Assembly: GCF_000224145.3 (NCBI RefSeq)
Contig: NW_004190441.2
Coordinates: 248,001-312,000, forward strand
Direction: 5' to 3'
From: Ciona intestinalis
Taxonomy: Eukaryota > Chordata > Ascidiacea > Phlebobranchia > Cionidae
DNA: 64,000 nt
Shown here: one piece after another, positions 12,563-27,500 of the stretch
Numbering within the stretch: the first letter of the stretch is position 1
Layout: every line of letters begins with the position of its first letter
The notes under the pieces: generated by a model
Database searches by the model: none
What the model saw: the letters and a program-made list of their open reading frames with translations, nothing else
Told to the model about the DNA's origin: nothing
Made by a program: the position numbers and the translations under genes

Positions 12563-13367
12563 TTAGGAGTAGATAGTAATGACTTCCCTTCCACCACCAC
12601 GAACCATTAACACACGATCCAATCCTTCAGTTAACACCTCAAGGAACTCCATGTCTGGGGGGAGGTGGTCAAGGAAAAAGTTAAAACTTGTAATTTATTT
12701 TTATATTATTGATTAAATGAATGGAGGTGTTGAGCATAGAGTAACACTGGTTGCAACTTGCGTGTATGGGAGTATGTAGTAGCATGGGTGTTGGGGTAAC
12801 AGGCAAATTCTGGCTTAAACCCAGGTCCTTGGCAAGGATTTCACCCATATAGGATAGAAATGAACAAACGTAGAATATTCTGAATTTTACGCAAAATTCA
12901 AGAGTGACATTGTTTAAATACAGTTACACCCATAGCTGTCAAATATAGAAAAAACAATCTGATTAATGTGGTGGATTATCATATTATTAATGTATTAAAA
13001 ATAGTCTGCCCTTTTAGTAGTACATTAAATATAGTTTGCTCCCATAATATTATAATTATACAGTTAAAGGATACAGTTTGCTTCTCTTGACTCGTTGCTG
13101 CCCTTCGGTGGCCCAGGTAAGTTAAGTATGACAAGTTGTGCCGCGTGCGACTTGTTTACGATTACTTCGTTTAATTTAACAGCTGTGTGCATTCGTCGTA
13201 CATTGGTGGATTGACTGGCAGGAAAGTAAAGCAATGTTATTTCTTTGTTATGTAACTATATAAGTATATAGTATTACTGTGGGGTAAGATAGATAGCGTT
13301 GATACATAATGTCCCATATTTCCTGATTGTGTTTTAAACAATTCCACACGGTGGAAATAGTCGTAGC
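11264..13367. repeat. Duplication copy A (2.1 kb), left of assembly gap
   Basis: Nearly identical to 13418-15528, with scattered substitutions and short indels, for example 4 bp near 11538/13685. It ends exactly at the N run. It carries the last two KCC exons at 13075-13214 and 12563-12654. One difference inside the exons is silent (ACA versus ACG for Thr). This looks like two alleles placed in tandem by the assembler rather than a real duplication. Confidence 0.9.
12563..13214 (-). CDS. Second copy of the last two KCC exons
   Basis: Exons 13075-13214 and 12563-12654 repeat those at 15224-15363 and 14711-14802. They are open, end at the same TAA and encode [14 protein letters not shown] and [16 protein letters not shown]. 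They carry no disabling change, as expected for an allele rather than a decaying pseudogene. Confidence 0.85.
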
Positions 13368-13417
13368 NNNNNNNNNNNNNNNNNNNNNNNNNNNNNNNNN
13401 NNNNNNNNNNNNNNNNN
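13368..13417. other. Assembly gap (50 N)
   Basis: Exactly 50 N, a placeholder length. Copies A and B of a 2.1-kb sequence abut it on both sides. Confidence 0.99.
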
Positions 13418-15528
13418 TATCTTTTTCTTCAAATTTTACGTGTAATGTCTTGCAATATTACCGCTATCGTCGACGTGTTTTGATTAACCCAGAAAAGTGC
13501 AAGTCATAGTTACAGGGCAAACGTCACTCACCATGACGTAGCATTATATCGAATGCTGCAACAAAGTCAACATGAAGCAAATGACGAAGCAATCCCGCTA
13601 CAATACATTTTATTAGGCGGTTAATTCAAACCTTTTTGTCATGTGTGATTGCAAAACGTTTATCATCGCATGGCGGACAATTTAGTATAATGAACAACTG
13701 TGTTTTAACAATTGCAATGTGTAAGCAAAAAAATTAAAACCAGATTGTTTTTTTATATTTTTTCTACGTGTCTTGCCCGAAGGACATATTCTGCCACAAA
13801 AGTAGCGGCATCAAGACTTGAACCAGCACATGCAAACCAAATAATTCATTACGATAAGTTAATGAACGTTTTTATTGGCAGCAGTTTTACACAAACTACA
13901 AAACACTTCGAGAACTTGAGATGTCGTACGTTTTGAGTTCCACGGAAAGAAATACCGTATTTTGTAGGTTTCAATCGTATTGAATGACACACAGTACGAT
14001 AAAATCAAATAATAAACATTGTGCCAATATTTTGTATATGACGTCGCATGCTACAATATTAGATAGGCATAACTAAAGCAAGAAAAACTAAAAGAACAAA
14101 ATTTTGCGCATTTTAAGTTGAGATTTGACCAGACAGTGGTTTTGCTTTGGATGATTTTGTTAACAATGCATTTTGTAGATACAAGTATCTAATATTGCTT
14201 GTGTATTAAAGCTTCATTGGTTTAAACAATCTTTTGTTTTCAGTACTTTTGTTATCACGCATAAAATAGTATTTTCCGGCTCCTATGGTAAAACCATAAT
14301 TTTATTCTAATGTTTTATCTGCCTTTCGGCAAAAGTTCAACCTTAAAAATGTTGGAATAAAATTAACATTTTATGCCATACAAGCCGAAAAGTAAAGGAT
14401 ATTTTTGTTTCAGTTGATGCTTAGGAAGACTAAACGTGTCAAATATGTTTCAAGTATTAAAGCTTCACCATAAAGAAATAAATTATGAACAAAATATACA
14501 GAGAATAAATCTACGGAAGCAAAAACGAGTCATACTGCTTAGGTCTATATGGTGTATCTAATGAGTGTGGTTGTTGCAGCAGCAGTAACGTATATACCAC
14601 GTATGTATTCCTTCAATAGCATTTACGCTGAATATTCAGCTTCACTTTTGTTACAAGGTAGTTTCACCGTTAAAATTAAGACTGTACATTAGTGTTAGGT
14701 AAGTCCATGATTAGGAGTAGATAGTAATGACTTCCCTTCCACCACCACGAACCATTAACACACGATCCAATCCTTCAGTTAACACCTCAAGGAACTCCAT
14801 GTCTGGGGGGGAGGTGGTCAAGGAAAAAGTTAAAACTTGTAATTTATTTTTATATTATTGATTAAATGAATGGAGGTGTTGAGCATAGAGTAACACTGGT
14901 TGCAACTTGCGTGTATGGGAGTATGTAGTAGCATGGGTGTTGGGGTAACAGGCAAATTCTGGCTTAAACCCAGGTCCTTGGCAAGGATTTCACCCATATA
15001 GAATAGAAATGAACAAACGTAGAATATTCTGAATTTTACACAAAATCCAAGAGTGACATTGTTTAACTACAGTTACACCCATAGCTGTCAAACATAGAAA
15101 AAACAATCTGATTAATGTGATGGATTATCATATTATTAATGTATTAAAAATAGTCTGCCCTTTTAGTAGTACATTAAATATAGTTTGCTCCCATAATATT
15201 ATAATTATACAGTTAAAGGATACAGTTTGCTTCTCTTGACTCGTTGCTGCCCTTCGGTGGCCCAGGTAAGTTAAGTATGACAAGTTGTGCCGCGTGCGAC
15301 TTGTTTACGATTACTTCGTTTAATTTAACAGCCGTGTGCATTCGTCGTACATTGGTGGATTGACTGGCAGGAAAGTAAAGCAATGTTATTGTATATAAAT
15401 ATATGTGTTATGTAACTATTATATATAAGTATACAGTATTACTGTGGGGTAAGATAGATAGCGTTGATACATAATGTCCCATATTTCCTGATTGTGTTTT
15501 AAACAATTAACAACGGTCTTTTATAGTC
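13418..15528. repeat. Duplication copy B, right of assembly gap
   Basis: The copy that is continuous with the rest of the KCC gene. Similarity to copy A fades after about 15528, following TTTTAAACAATT. Confidence 0.9.
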
Positions 15529-18500
15529 GTAACGGACACGGTTACATAATCTTGTAATTTTTAACTGCTCATAAATCAATAGATCAAAAATATAACAATA
15601 TAACATGAAAACATCTTTTGGAAAATACTTAAAAACAACCAAAACAGATCTTAATAATCAGGGAACGCCTATATTAAAACTATTACTAACAATATTATAA
15701 AAAATGCAAAATATAAAAAACAATCTAAAAACAAAAACAAAATCGTAATTTATAGAATAACTCACGGCACAATATCGAGTAGGTTTCCGAATCCAGTCCT
15801 CGTCAAACCACTAGATGTTGATGCGTTCGTCATCAGATGTTTGCCGGGAGTCCATGTCATCTGGCTTTGATCAATAGGGGCAGCAGGTGGGGGGGGTTGG
15901 GTGGTCGAACTACCTCGACCCAGTCGTCCCATCACGCTTGTGATCTGAAGAGGATATGATGTCATAATTGTGGTTTTAATGAAAACGTTTTTTTACAATG
16001 ATATAGCATTTGTTACAGCACCTTTTCACTATTCTACATGGGTGAGGTCCTACAGTGAGGCATGCCATGGAACCTGGGATTTAGACCAGAGTTGCCCATT
16101 ACCCCAACATTGTATATGCACATTCTATATGGGTAAGGTCCTACAGTGAGGCATGCCATGAGACCTGGGATTTAGGCCAGAGTTGGTCCATTACCCCAAC
16201 ATTGTATATGCACATTCTATATGGGTAAGGTCCTACAGTGAGGCATGCCATGAGACCTGGGATTTAGATCGGAGTTGGTCCACTACCCCAACATTGTATA
16301 TGCATATTCTATTCTATATGGGTGAGGTCTTACAGTGAGGCACGCCATGAGACCTGGGATTTAGCAACGGCTGTAATTTAGCAATCCCATCACTCAGACT
16401 TCTTATACAATGGTGTAAGTTAATGTTCAAGCTTCAACATGTTAGGTGCAACACAACAAACATAAATTGAAAACAAAATCAACACAGCAATAGCAACAAT
16501 TGTTACACTACAACCAATAATAAACAAATCAAACGAAGCAAAATGAAAGAAAGCAAAACCAGCGTGGCAAACAAGCTGTGTGGATGACAACACCATGTGA
16601 TCGAACCTCATTTCCATGTTCATCCTGTTTATCGTGCGACTCGTTTGAAACGAGGGAATCTGTGTCCCGCGTGTCCTGCGTGCCACGCCGTGGACTCTCG
16701 GGCGTTCCTTCCGCGTTCTCGTGCACAGTTTTGTACGGCGATTGGAACCGCACACTTCGAGACCGTTGCACAACGTGCCCTACCTTCGCATGCACACCAC
16801 TAGTTATAGCGAGCATAAAAAGCGAGGGCTTCAGATAAAAATCTTTAAAATCTCCAAAAACAGCAAAAAATGTAGTAGAAACTGGCACAGAGATTCCAAT
16901 CACCAAGCAAACATGATAAAATGCACAGGTTCACCAGTTTTTCAAAAACATCAAAAATGTCTTTTAAAAAACAACTTTCACTAATAATAAAATGGTAAAT
17001 TTTGGTAAATATTATTCAATATACCTCTCTCTCAGATTCACGCTTTGATAAATTGAGGTGTTGGAGGATTTGTGTTCGTTGTTCCATCATTAAAGTACGT
17101 TCATACGTGTATGCTGATATATCAGAGTCTTGCTGTAAGGTACAAGTGATTGGTTAATACAGGAAAAAAACCTATATAATACATAAGTAATAATGTCTTT
17201 GTAAATATAGCTTGTGTGTATATACTGTTATATGGGACAGTGATAACAGCATGTTTTATTTATATGTACTGCTGTTGTTGCTACCAGCACCAGACATTAC
17301 ATATTGTCATAAAATGCCTCCAGGTTCAAGGCCTGCCGTTGCTACAATTGTTGATGTATGTGTATCGTTGGGCAAGACACCTAACAGATATCTCATGATA
17401 TGGCAGATGACAGTCCTTAAAGGTCACAAAAACAAAAATGCGATAAAAAAATAAAAAATCTAATTTATAATGTACAAACTGAGCGCAACGACATACACAT
17501 AAACCCCATGTAAACTAAACAAAAACATGTTCCTACCATTTCAATAACTTCAATCTCAGCATCGATCCTGAGGTGGTAGAGGAACACAGCAAGATCCTTC
17601 TTCATCTGGATGCTGTTGTCTTCAAGTTGGGCAACCGTGAAGATTCGTGTCTTGCAGTTCTTCCATACCTACGTGTAAGGTGTGTATGGTCATGTAAAGT
17701 CAGTGTTATAACGACCATCGAGAATAAATAAGTTACATACGCGGTAACTTGTAAGCGGGCATGAGGTGTATGAAAAGGAACACTCGTGTTATATAATGAC
17801 TGTCATTGACACGCTACACGAGTAAGTTACATACATGAATATAAGTTTATGTTGAATGCCTAATAATTTCCTCAAATATTAAGATTCAAGAATTTCATTT
17901 AATAAAAAAATCTTCTTTTCTTCAGATTACGCTGTAAATGTCTTTTTTTTATTTAATTAAATATAATAAATCAAATTCGTTAAGTTCTTTACCTTATGTT
18001 GCCTTAGTAGGAAAGGCAGCAGCATGAGCAACCCTCCATCGTGCACAACCCACCAAACATCTATCGTGCCTTGTTCCAACTTATCCACCTTCAATGGGTA
18101 GTTGCTGATGTTCTTTGGGACCAGGATCGCATTATGGGAGGCGGAGGACGCTCGAATGGCATCTGGAGGGGGGGGTCAATAAAATATTTATGTCCAAGTT
18201 TAGCATTATCTTGCTCTTATTATATTTGATGCAATTTTTCATAACAAGCTTAGGAGCTGAAACACACAAGGGTACCAGTATGGAATATCAACCCGGTATC
18301 TTTCCATTATTTTACAAGGACCAACAACTGAGCCACACTGATACCTTATATAATACATAGAACCCTGGGTATTGGGGTAATGGGCCAACTCTAGCTTAAA
18401 TCCCAAGTCCCATGGCGTGCCTCACTGTAGGACCTTACTCATATAGAATAAAATGTGCATATACAATGTTGGGGTAATGGGGCAACTCTGGCCTAAATCC

Positions 18501-21500
18501 CAGGTCCCATGGCGTGCCTCACTGTAGTACCTAACCCATATAGAATAGAATGTGCATATACAATGTTGGGTAATGGACCAACTCTGGCCTAAATCCCAGG
18601 TCCCATGAAGTGCTTTACTGTAGGACCTCACCCATATAGAATATCTCATATAAAATTCAACCACAATCACATACCACCACTTACCAAGGAAAACTTTATA
18701 ATTCTTGGGATCTGGGTTTTGTCTCCACCCATGAGGCCACCCGAACATTACTGTGTTATGTCGTAGCCCTCCTAAACCAGATGTTTGGATGATACTACTG
18801 AGACCTTGCGAGACATCCTGGGACACCAGGACTTGTTGGAACCCTTTTACCTTGTGTTCCTCCATGGCTTTCTTTAGCTCCTGGTGGGTGGAAAAAAAAG
18901 TTTAAATACCATGCGACCAATACATACAAAGCTAATCCCAGTGGTAACGGGTAACTATATATTATATACTGATAAACATAATATCATAGATTTGAATTCC
19001 ATGGTTTAAAGCCTTAATCAGCTTTACCCTGCTGTTAGGTGTTTAAACAGCTTATACATACATAAGCAAACATAGGTGGACTTGAGTAATAAGATTATGA
19101 AGTTGTCAGAGGGCAGATCTCTGCATAATGTTAATAGAATCAAAGTCAGAACATTAGGGGTGTTTGGGTAGTATGTGACCCTAACTTTAAAACAAGGGGT
19201 GACACTGACATCATATGTTTTAAAACTACAGTTTTAAACCTGAAAAAAAACAGCTTTTATCCTGCTGTTAGGTGTCTATATAAACAATTATCATTTTGTT
19301 GCTAATTTCCTTTTCTTTGTTGTTTCAATTATTTTGATCTTTACTACCATGTTCCAAGAGATAAACCAAACTTATGTTATATTATATAGTAGTAGAAACA
19401 CATGGCATAGAAATCTACACAACCATCACCTGTTCAGCAGCTTGCGCTTCAGGATAGCTATCCAAGTAATTTCCTTTGATCACCGAACTCACAATGGTGA
19501 GACCTTTCCCTGCTTTAAGTTGTTGCGCAAACGCAAGCATATGAGGATTCTTGGGTTTCAAGTTCTCATCAACTTTCAACAAGACCAGTAACTGTGGTCT
19601 GCAAAGCAAGGAGTTGAGATGATGAACTAGAACTAATATGAAGAAAAAGTTTGTATTCTTCGCTTTTTTATAACAACATTTTAATTTCTTTGAAAAATGT
19701 TTGTTTTTTTTGCTTTTTTATAAACAAACTCTTACTTTCAGTGCAGATAAAAACTGTCGAAATCACTGTGTATATGAACTGTCACTGCCAGCTATACTAA
19801 AGCGGCCATTCTAGCATTTATATCAAATGTGTATGATAATTATCACGTTAATATCGCCCTTTTTCCCACCCTTTCCTGCTTTTCGCTAACTGTTGCGTTT
19901 CATTCCCTGATGAAGTCTCGCCGTATGGCAGACGAAACGTTGGAAATACACTATACGTTTTTATACCAGATGAGCCACTAATATATTGTGTATAAATGAC
20001 CAACCCTGTATTGGTATTTAGTTAACCCTGTGTCTACGCATATGCATACCTTGGTGATAATAGAGTTCCCAGTATAATCATTTTATGCTGGCCTGCCCAC
20101 CACTAACACTATAGTAAAGCATGGAATAAAATCTTAATGAGTTGGTATATATTACCAGGTGTTATAAATGCACAGGGGTGGCAGGATAGTAACACACAAT
20201 AGTAAAACAAATTAAACCTATATTGGTTGTAAAAAGTAATGTTTACTGATAAATACGGGCTAGGAAAAAAAACCTGGGATGGGCCTGACCACCCTACCAC
20301 CCCAGGTTTGTTCCCTATTGACGGTTCATCATGTGTATTTATATATATGTTAATAAAGTCAACACACCTCCAGTTCTTAGTATGTGGAGGTCTGCTCTCC
20401 AATCTCAACAATGCATATCTTGCTGTGGTAAGTTGTAGACCTCGTAACCCATCTCCCCATTCCTTCTCGGCTCTGTGGGTTAAATGGGGTATTTACAAAT
20501 AATAGGGGTTAATTACATGGGCGTAATAACATGGGTGTCCGGGGTTTTATATGGGGCCTAATAGGTGCTTAGGTGTGTTAAAGTGACTGTACACAGTATC
20601 TGGAATTCGTTTTGTCCAGATTTCGCTGCCGCATGCGGAACTCGGTAATGGGTTTGCATACGACGAATTCGCTTGCCGGATACTGTGTACAGCCATCTTA
20701 ATAGGGGTGCTTAGGTGTGGGATAACATAGCTTACATAGGCGCAAAAAATAGGGGTGCCTGGGGTGACATGACACCCCAATTTTGTAAACAGCTGTGATA
20801 TCTTGTGTTTTGAAACTAGTTTTAAACATAATACAGTTTTACTTTTGTGGGTTAGCATTGGGATATTTACAAACAATAAAATGTATACGCTAATAGATCA
20901 ATTTCATTTTTAGAAAAATAATTTTCGAACATAATTAATTTAAAATTCTTTTATCACATGCAGGTAGAATTATTGCTTTTTTAATATTAAAAAAAAATCT
21001 AACTACATTTTTTGTTGCAAAACAGAAGGAAATCTTTACGTTTTTAATATCAATATCTTATTTAACAATTAGTAAAGTGTTTAAGACAGAATTTGAAACA
21101 AATATTGTAAGTTGTAGGTGTCATAAACTATAACACATAATTTGTACCAATATTAAATTATCAATTACCTGAAGATAAGCAAAATTTTCACATAATTTGA
21201 AACAAATATTGCAGATAACTTACCCGCAGTATTCAATATACTTATATATGCCGGCTGCAAGTGCTAATGCAACAAGCGCGTAATACCAACTTGATATGAA
21301 CATCAACGTAATACACATAATCATGCCAACGAATGATAATGTCCTGGAAGAAAAGGATTTTGTTCAACTTTTTAATAGAAAGTACATTCCGAAAATTTTA
21401 CAACTAGGTAATATTGTTAAAAAAATAGAAATATTACGATTTTTTTGTAAACTTAAGTCCAGTTACAATTAGGCTTTTTTTTATTAAAATCTAATTTTTA

Positions 21501-24500
21501 GAATTTACAAGTTTTTTATAACATATAAAACTATTTTTTTGAGCATAGCACTTGCGTGTCAAAACTAAACTGCAAAAAAATCAAAATAAATTTTAAAAAA
21601 TGTAGAAAAATAAACCCTGTTAAGAAACATTTAGAAGTATTTTTGAAAATATCACAACTTTTGAAAATATTACAAATAGGTAACATTTTTAAAGAAAGAA
21701 TAGAAACATTAGAAAATATTAATTGATTCGAAGTACAGTAATGTACTTCTTAATCAAAAATACCAAAATTAATTTTTATAACGTTAAACTCTATAACTTA
21801 TGAATCAACATTCAACCCACCAATGATAGAACTTAAACCTTGGTCTCCAGTTTGGAGTATTTAGTAATGTTTGCAACGCGCATGCGAGGTTAACGAACAT
21901 GTAGCACATCAGAAAAAACCTGTGGAATAATTCGTTCATACAGATGTGACGAGGGTGGTTCACAGGGTTAAATATAAAAGTAGAAATACAACTTAATTAA
22001 AAGTCGTTATAACACAAGCGTTCTGTCTCATACACCTCGTGCCCGCTTACGAGTTACCACGTATGTAACTTATTTATCCTCGCATGGCGGGGCAACGACA
22101 GTTGTTATAACACAAGTGATATGTTTCATACACCTCGTGCCCGCTTACAAGTTACCACGTATGTAACTTATTTATCCACGCATGGCGGGGCAAACGCAAA
22201 CGGCAGTTGTTATCACACGGGTATAACACCTCGTGCCCGCTTACTAGTTACCATGTATGTAACTTTGTGGGTGATTGTTTTTTAAATCTATTTTAAACAA
22301 TCAAAGATTTATTAACTCAGTTACAACATGTTGTTAAATAACTTTGATATACCAAGTTATGGAATAGTAAAATTGAAAATCTGTATTTTTTTTTTAAATA
22401 AAGATCATGTTAATATAATAGCAAACACACACAAACTCATAGCACACATGAAATATATTTACATTGTAATAATTGGGGCGACCACATCAAGGTCAGCTAT
22501 GATGATCCCGATCAACGATATGAAACATGTAAGTAGAAGTGCCCACGTGGGGTCGCCGTTGAGCTTTCCTCGTCCAAACACCTGGGGAGTAATTTATGGG
22601 ATGTTGAGATTATAAAAGATTTTGGTTTTATTCTGATGTTTTCACTACCAGGGGGAATGTATGGGTGAGGTCCTTGTGGAAGGGGATTTAGGTCAAATTT
22701 GGCCCATTATGCATATTCAGTTCAGTATGGGTTGTTAAAGTATTAAAAGACGGCGCTTTTATTTTACACTTTTAATGCTACCAGACAAAATATATATAGA
22801 CTTTTTGGGTTCTTCGGTAAAAAAACATTAAATTTTTATTCCTTTCATTTGCCATTCGCCAGACTTTTAAAGAGACAAACAACACTTCAGTGTTATCACA
22901 TGCTTTGTGTTTTTATATATTGGTTTTATACCGAAGGAGATGAAAAAGTACTTTACATTACCCCTGGTATCGGGATAACAGAATAAAAGTGACATCTTTA
23001 AAATTTCTTGATAATAAAAATGCAAGACAACACCTACTATAAGAAGTAAAATGTTTGCATTAAAACTAAACAAAAAATATTTCAGTTTTTTTTTTGTTCT
23101 GTTTTTCTTTTATTTTAAATCCCCCAACTTTTCCTTACAGCCTTTTTATCATTTTTTTTGCACCATGTTTTACTCATGATCAATATAGGAACAAACCCAC
23201 TTACTTTGAGGAAAGGTATAATATTATCTTTAGCAATCGCTTGTAACAACCTTGGTGCCCCAGTAAGCGACTGCAACCCTGCACCTACTGTTGATAGGAA
23301 CGCACCAATCAACACCACCCACTTGGTAGGCCATGCTATGATGGATACGATCAACTCGTTGCCAATACTATCACCAAACCTGGGGAGATTGGATGATATG
23401 GTGATCAGTTTGTCATAAAAGTATTTTAATGGAAAAGTTTTTCCAAGGAGTAAAATTTTGATTAAAGCTTTCCATTTTTTGGAATATTTTTTACTTTTTT
23501 AATTTCTTGTAAACATTTTTTACGATTTTAATATTTTGTAAAATAACATAAATTTTAGCTGGGGGGTTGGGTGTTAAAGTTATTTGGTTTATAGAGAGGT
23601 TTCTTCATGGAAACTCCAACAGATAGTGAATTGAATAGATAGGGTAAGCGTTCTTGGGAATATTTAAAAATTGGATAAATTTAACAATCCACTTACTTGT
23701 CCCTCAGTAAAGCACCATCAACCACCATCCCAAAGAACACAACGGATGATAAATCTATAAAAATAAGTTTTATTTTGATAGTGTTTTGATATTTGAAAAT
23801 ACAGGAATAATAAGAAATGTGCCTGGAATGACACCACAGATTTTAAAACAGGGGCTGACATGTGACATAATAACGTTTTATTACCCAGTTTTAAGCCTGA
23901 AACAGATTTTACCCTGCTGTTAGGTGTTTATACAAACAAGCAGAGCCAAAGTATATTGCATTCACCTCATTAATCAATGAGGTTTCCTATGTTTGACAAC
24001 TATGAGTGTAACTGCATTTTAACAATGTCACCCAAGATTTTACCCTGCTGTTAGGTGTCTATACAAACAAGCAGAACCAAAGTATATTGCATTCACCACA
24101 TTAATCAATGAGGTTCACTATGTTTGACAACTATGAGTGTAACTGCATTTTAACAATATCACCCCAGATTTTACCCTGCTGTTAGGTGTTTATACAAACA
24201 AGCAGAGCCAAAGTATATTGCATTCACCACATTAATCAATGAGGTTTCCTATGTTTGACAACTATGAGTGTAACCGTATTTTAACAATGTCACCCCAGAT
24301 TTTACCCTGCTGTTAGGTGTCTATACAAACAAGCAGAGCCAAAGTATATTGCATTCACCACATTAATCAATGAGGTTCCCTATGTTTTACAATGCAAAGA
24401 ATAACTATACATAATAAGTTTCACAACTTACAAATAAAGGCAGTAGTTAGCACGGCACCGATTGTTCCTTTAGGAATCGACCTTTGAGCATCTGCCAGGT

Positions 24501-27500
24501 CACCTGACCTGTTCGAGCCCGCCATAATACCTAAACATATCGAGAGTTAAAACTAAATTATCGTATATGAAGATTGTGGGGAAATCAATATAATAACTAT
24601 TGATAATAATCCAGGTCAAGGACACTCATGTTTGGAGGTGTGTTTTTGTTTGATAATATGTTTATTTGAAGAGAGAACGTGTGTTAAAGTATTAGTCTGA
24701 GCTCTGAAGGAGATCTTTCGGCAGTTGTTTGTTATGTAATCTTCCATAAATGGCTGTAGATTTCCAAAAATAACTATTGATAGAGCAGTTGAAGGACACT
24801 CATGCATTATAGTTGCGTGTTTTTGTTTCATAATGTTTAATAAGAGTTACATTTGTTAAATAAGCATCAAACAAACAATTTGTAATAAAACTTGATTCAT
24901 AAAAACCTAAATATATCAAGGGGTCTTTCTCACATTTGAAACATATTTCCAAAAAATTTTAAACTGAATTTAAAGCAAAATCGCAAATAAATAATTGATG
25001 GCAAAAAAAGCTAAAACTGGAAACATGGATTAATTTTGTATTTTTTTAAAAGCAAAATGTGGGGAAATAGTAATTTACATCAATTTCTCTTTCCCATTAC
25101 AAAGAAATCAACCACAGCCACCCACCTGTTACTGAGGGGAAGAAGATGGCGAGTAAAATGGTGAACGAGCTTGAAACATCAGCGACCAACCACGTACGAT
25201 ATCCTGTGGGTAACTGTGGGGGTTGTACGTCTGCTGCTGGGACTTCAGATAGTCTGTCGGTGGTGATGGGGGCTCCGGCGGATAAGTAATGGGACATGGC
25301 ATTGTCTATGGTGAATATAAGAATGAATGTTGTTATCGGCAAGATGGTAGGTCAATAGAAACTAATATATTCATCAAGCATTTTAACCGAAACGGGTGAA
25401 ATGAAGATAATTGTGATCATAAGATTCACGTGATAGCATCTCATAATCTTACTTATTTATCCTTGTGTGGCAGGGTTTAAAATATTGTGTGGCAGGGTTT
25501 AAAAGAAAACTAATGTTGTAAAACATTCCTTGGTGTTTTCTATTTATTTATATTTGAATGAAAAAGTGTAACTTTTATCCTCGTGTGTTTAGTATTATTT
25601 AACTGTCTGGGTTTGGGGAAAACAGTTGAAGTTTCTATTAAAAAAATAAAGTTAAAAGTAACTATTAACTAAAATACATTCTACCAATTATATGCAATAA
25701 AAGTTTGAACATGTCCATTTTTTATGTTGAATTGATAGAACATATAAATCTCTTCACCTTTATGTACGGTGCTTGCAATACCAGGGACCCCTTTCAACTG
25801 TTGCAACACATTCGCTTCAAAATATGGATCGCAAACCATCTGTGTTTGGTTGCCTACCGTAGCGTTGGTACAGTATGTGTTGTACACTGTTGTTGCCATC
25901 TATATGGGAGGATTACAATATCACGTTGTTACTACAAGGCATAACGTAATATATATGTAAAAAGCGCTTCTGGTAAAAAAATTTTTTCAATGTTTGATAA
26001 CTTGCTCTATAAAAGAGAAAATGTTCGTCTATTAAAATTACTGCTTTTTATCAAAAGAAATTCATTACAAACATACATTCTATTTTATGTGGGTGAAGTC
26101 TTATAGTATGGCATGCCATGGGACCTGGGATTTAGACCAGAGTTGGCCCATTACCCCAACATTGTATATGCACATTCTATTCTATATGAGTGAGGGCCTA
26201 CAGTGAGGCACGCCATGTGACCTGGGATTTAGGCCCGAGTTGGCCCATTACCCCAACACCACACATACGTATTGATATATATAACAAACATACAATTATC
26301 GTACAGTAAAAGTTTGCTTATTTTTCACAAGAGATTTTTATTAAAAACGTAAATACTGATAATTTGATTAAACTATTCGTTTTTATATAAATAGAGTAAG
26401 TTTAATCTGTCCATATATATCATCTAACATATTATGAACAAGCTACTGGTTCAATGGGAAAATACAAACATGGATATAAACACTAGAAACATAGACAAAC
26501 ATAGACAAACCTTTTTAAATGCAGGGAAGGAAAAAATACTAAGTACATTGTTTTAAAACAAATGTAACTTAATGGTTGTAATTTTTGTTTACTGATTAAT
26601 ACAGTGAAAAAATGGGGTTGGCCTGCCCACCCTCCCACCCCAGGTTTGGTGCCTATGTGGACAAATATTACAAAACATATTTGTTGAAGAGTGAGTGCTT
26701 GAGCACGTCCCACCTTCCGGGTTAGTTGTGTTATATATTATATTTGTGGCCCCATCAAACAAGGGTCAAGTGTACAGTATACAACGCAAGTCATAAAATC
26801 AATATTTCAGCCTCTATTTTATCATTAGGCTTCTATTTTAATGTAACTTGTACAGAAGCTAAAATCGAGTGTGTACATGTTGTTGTAATTGATAATTGTA
26901 TTTATAACTTCTAACTTGGAATTTATAGTTAGTTTCATACATGGCGTTTGATGTGATTATTAAATACATATAGTTGGAATTAGGCTCCCCATACTTCTGG
27001 TTCTGGATATATAAGTTAATTCCATGTTTTGTAAAAAAACGAACAACAAGTAACATGAGTCATTTGAGTTTTAGAAAACAATAAACCTGCATTTAATGTA
27101 CAACATCTACCTAACATAATCCAACATGTAAATAAACCATGTGAGAATAAATTTAGGGGTAAAATACAAGAAACAAACATACACCACATCTACCTAACAT
27201 AATACAACATCACATGAAACAGTTTCTCCACTTAAATAATCCACATTATGCTTAACCACAAACGATAAATTAATTACAATATATAACACAGTAATCACTG
27301 TATGCTCAACTACAATAATCACAAATATAGTGGTAAAAAATACAACTTAACATAATCCAACATCACATGAAACAATTTCCCTGCTTAAATAATCCACAGC
27401 TACTTAACTACAAATAAACACAAGTATATAACAATCCACACACAGTATGCTTAACTTAAACGTGCATTAAGATTAAACACAAGTACGCAACACACTAATC

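Noticed and set aside
16420..16906. Overlapping open frames on both strands in a relatively GC-rich stretch, as a separate gene
   Set aside because: Position, strand and the acidic frame fit a KCC C-terminal exon; the other frames are open only because of base composition.
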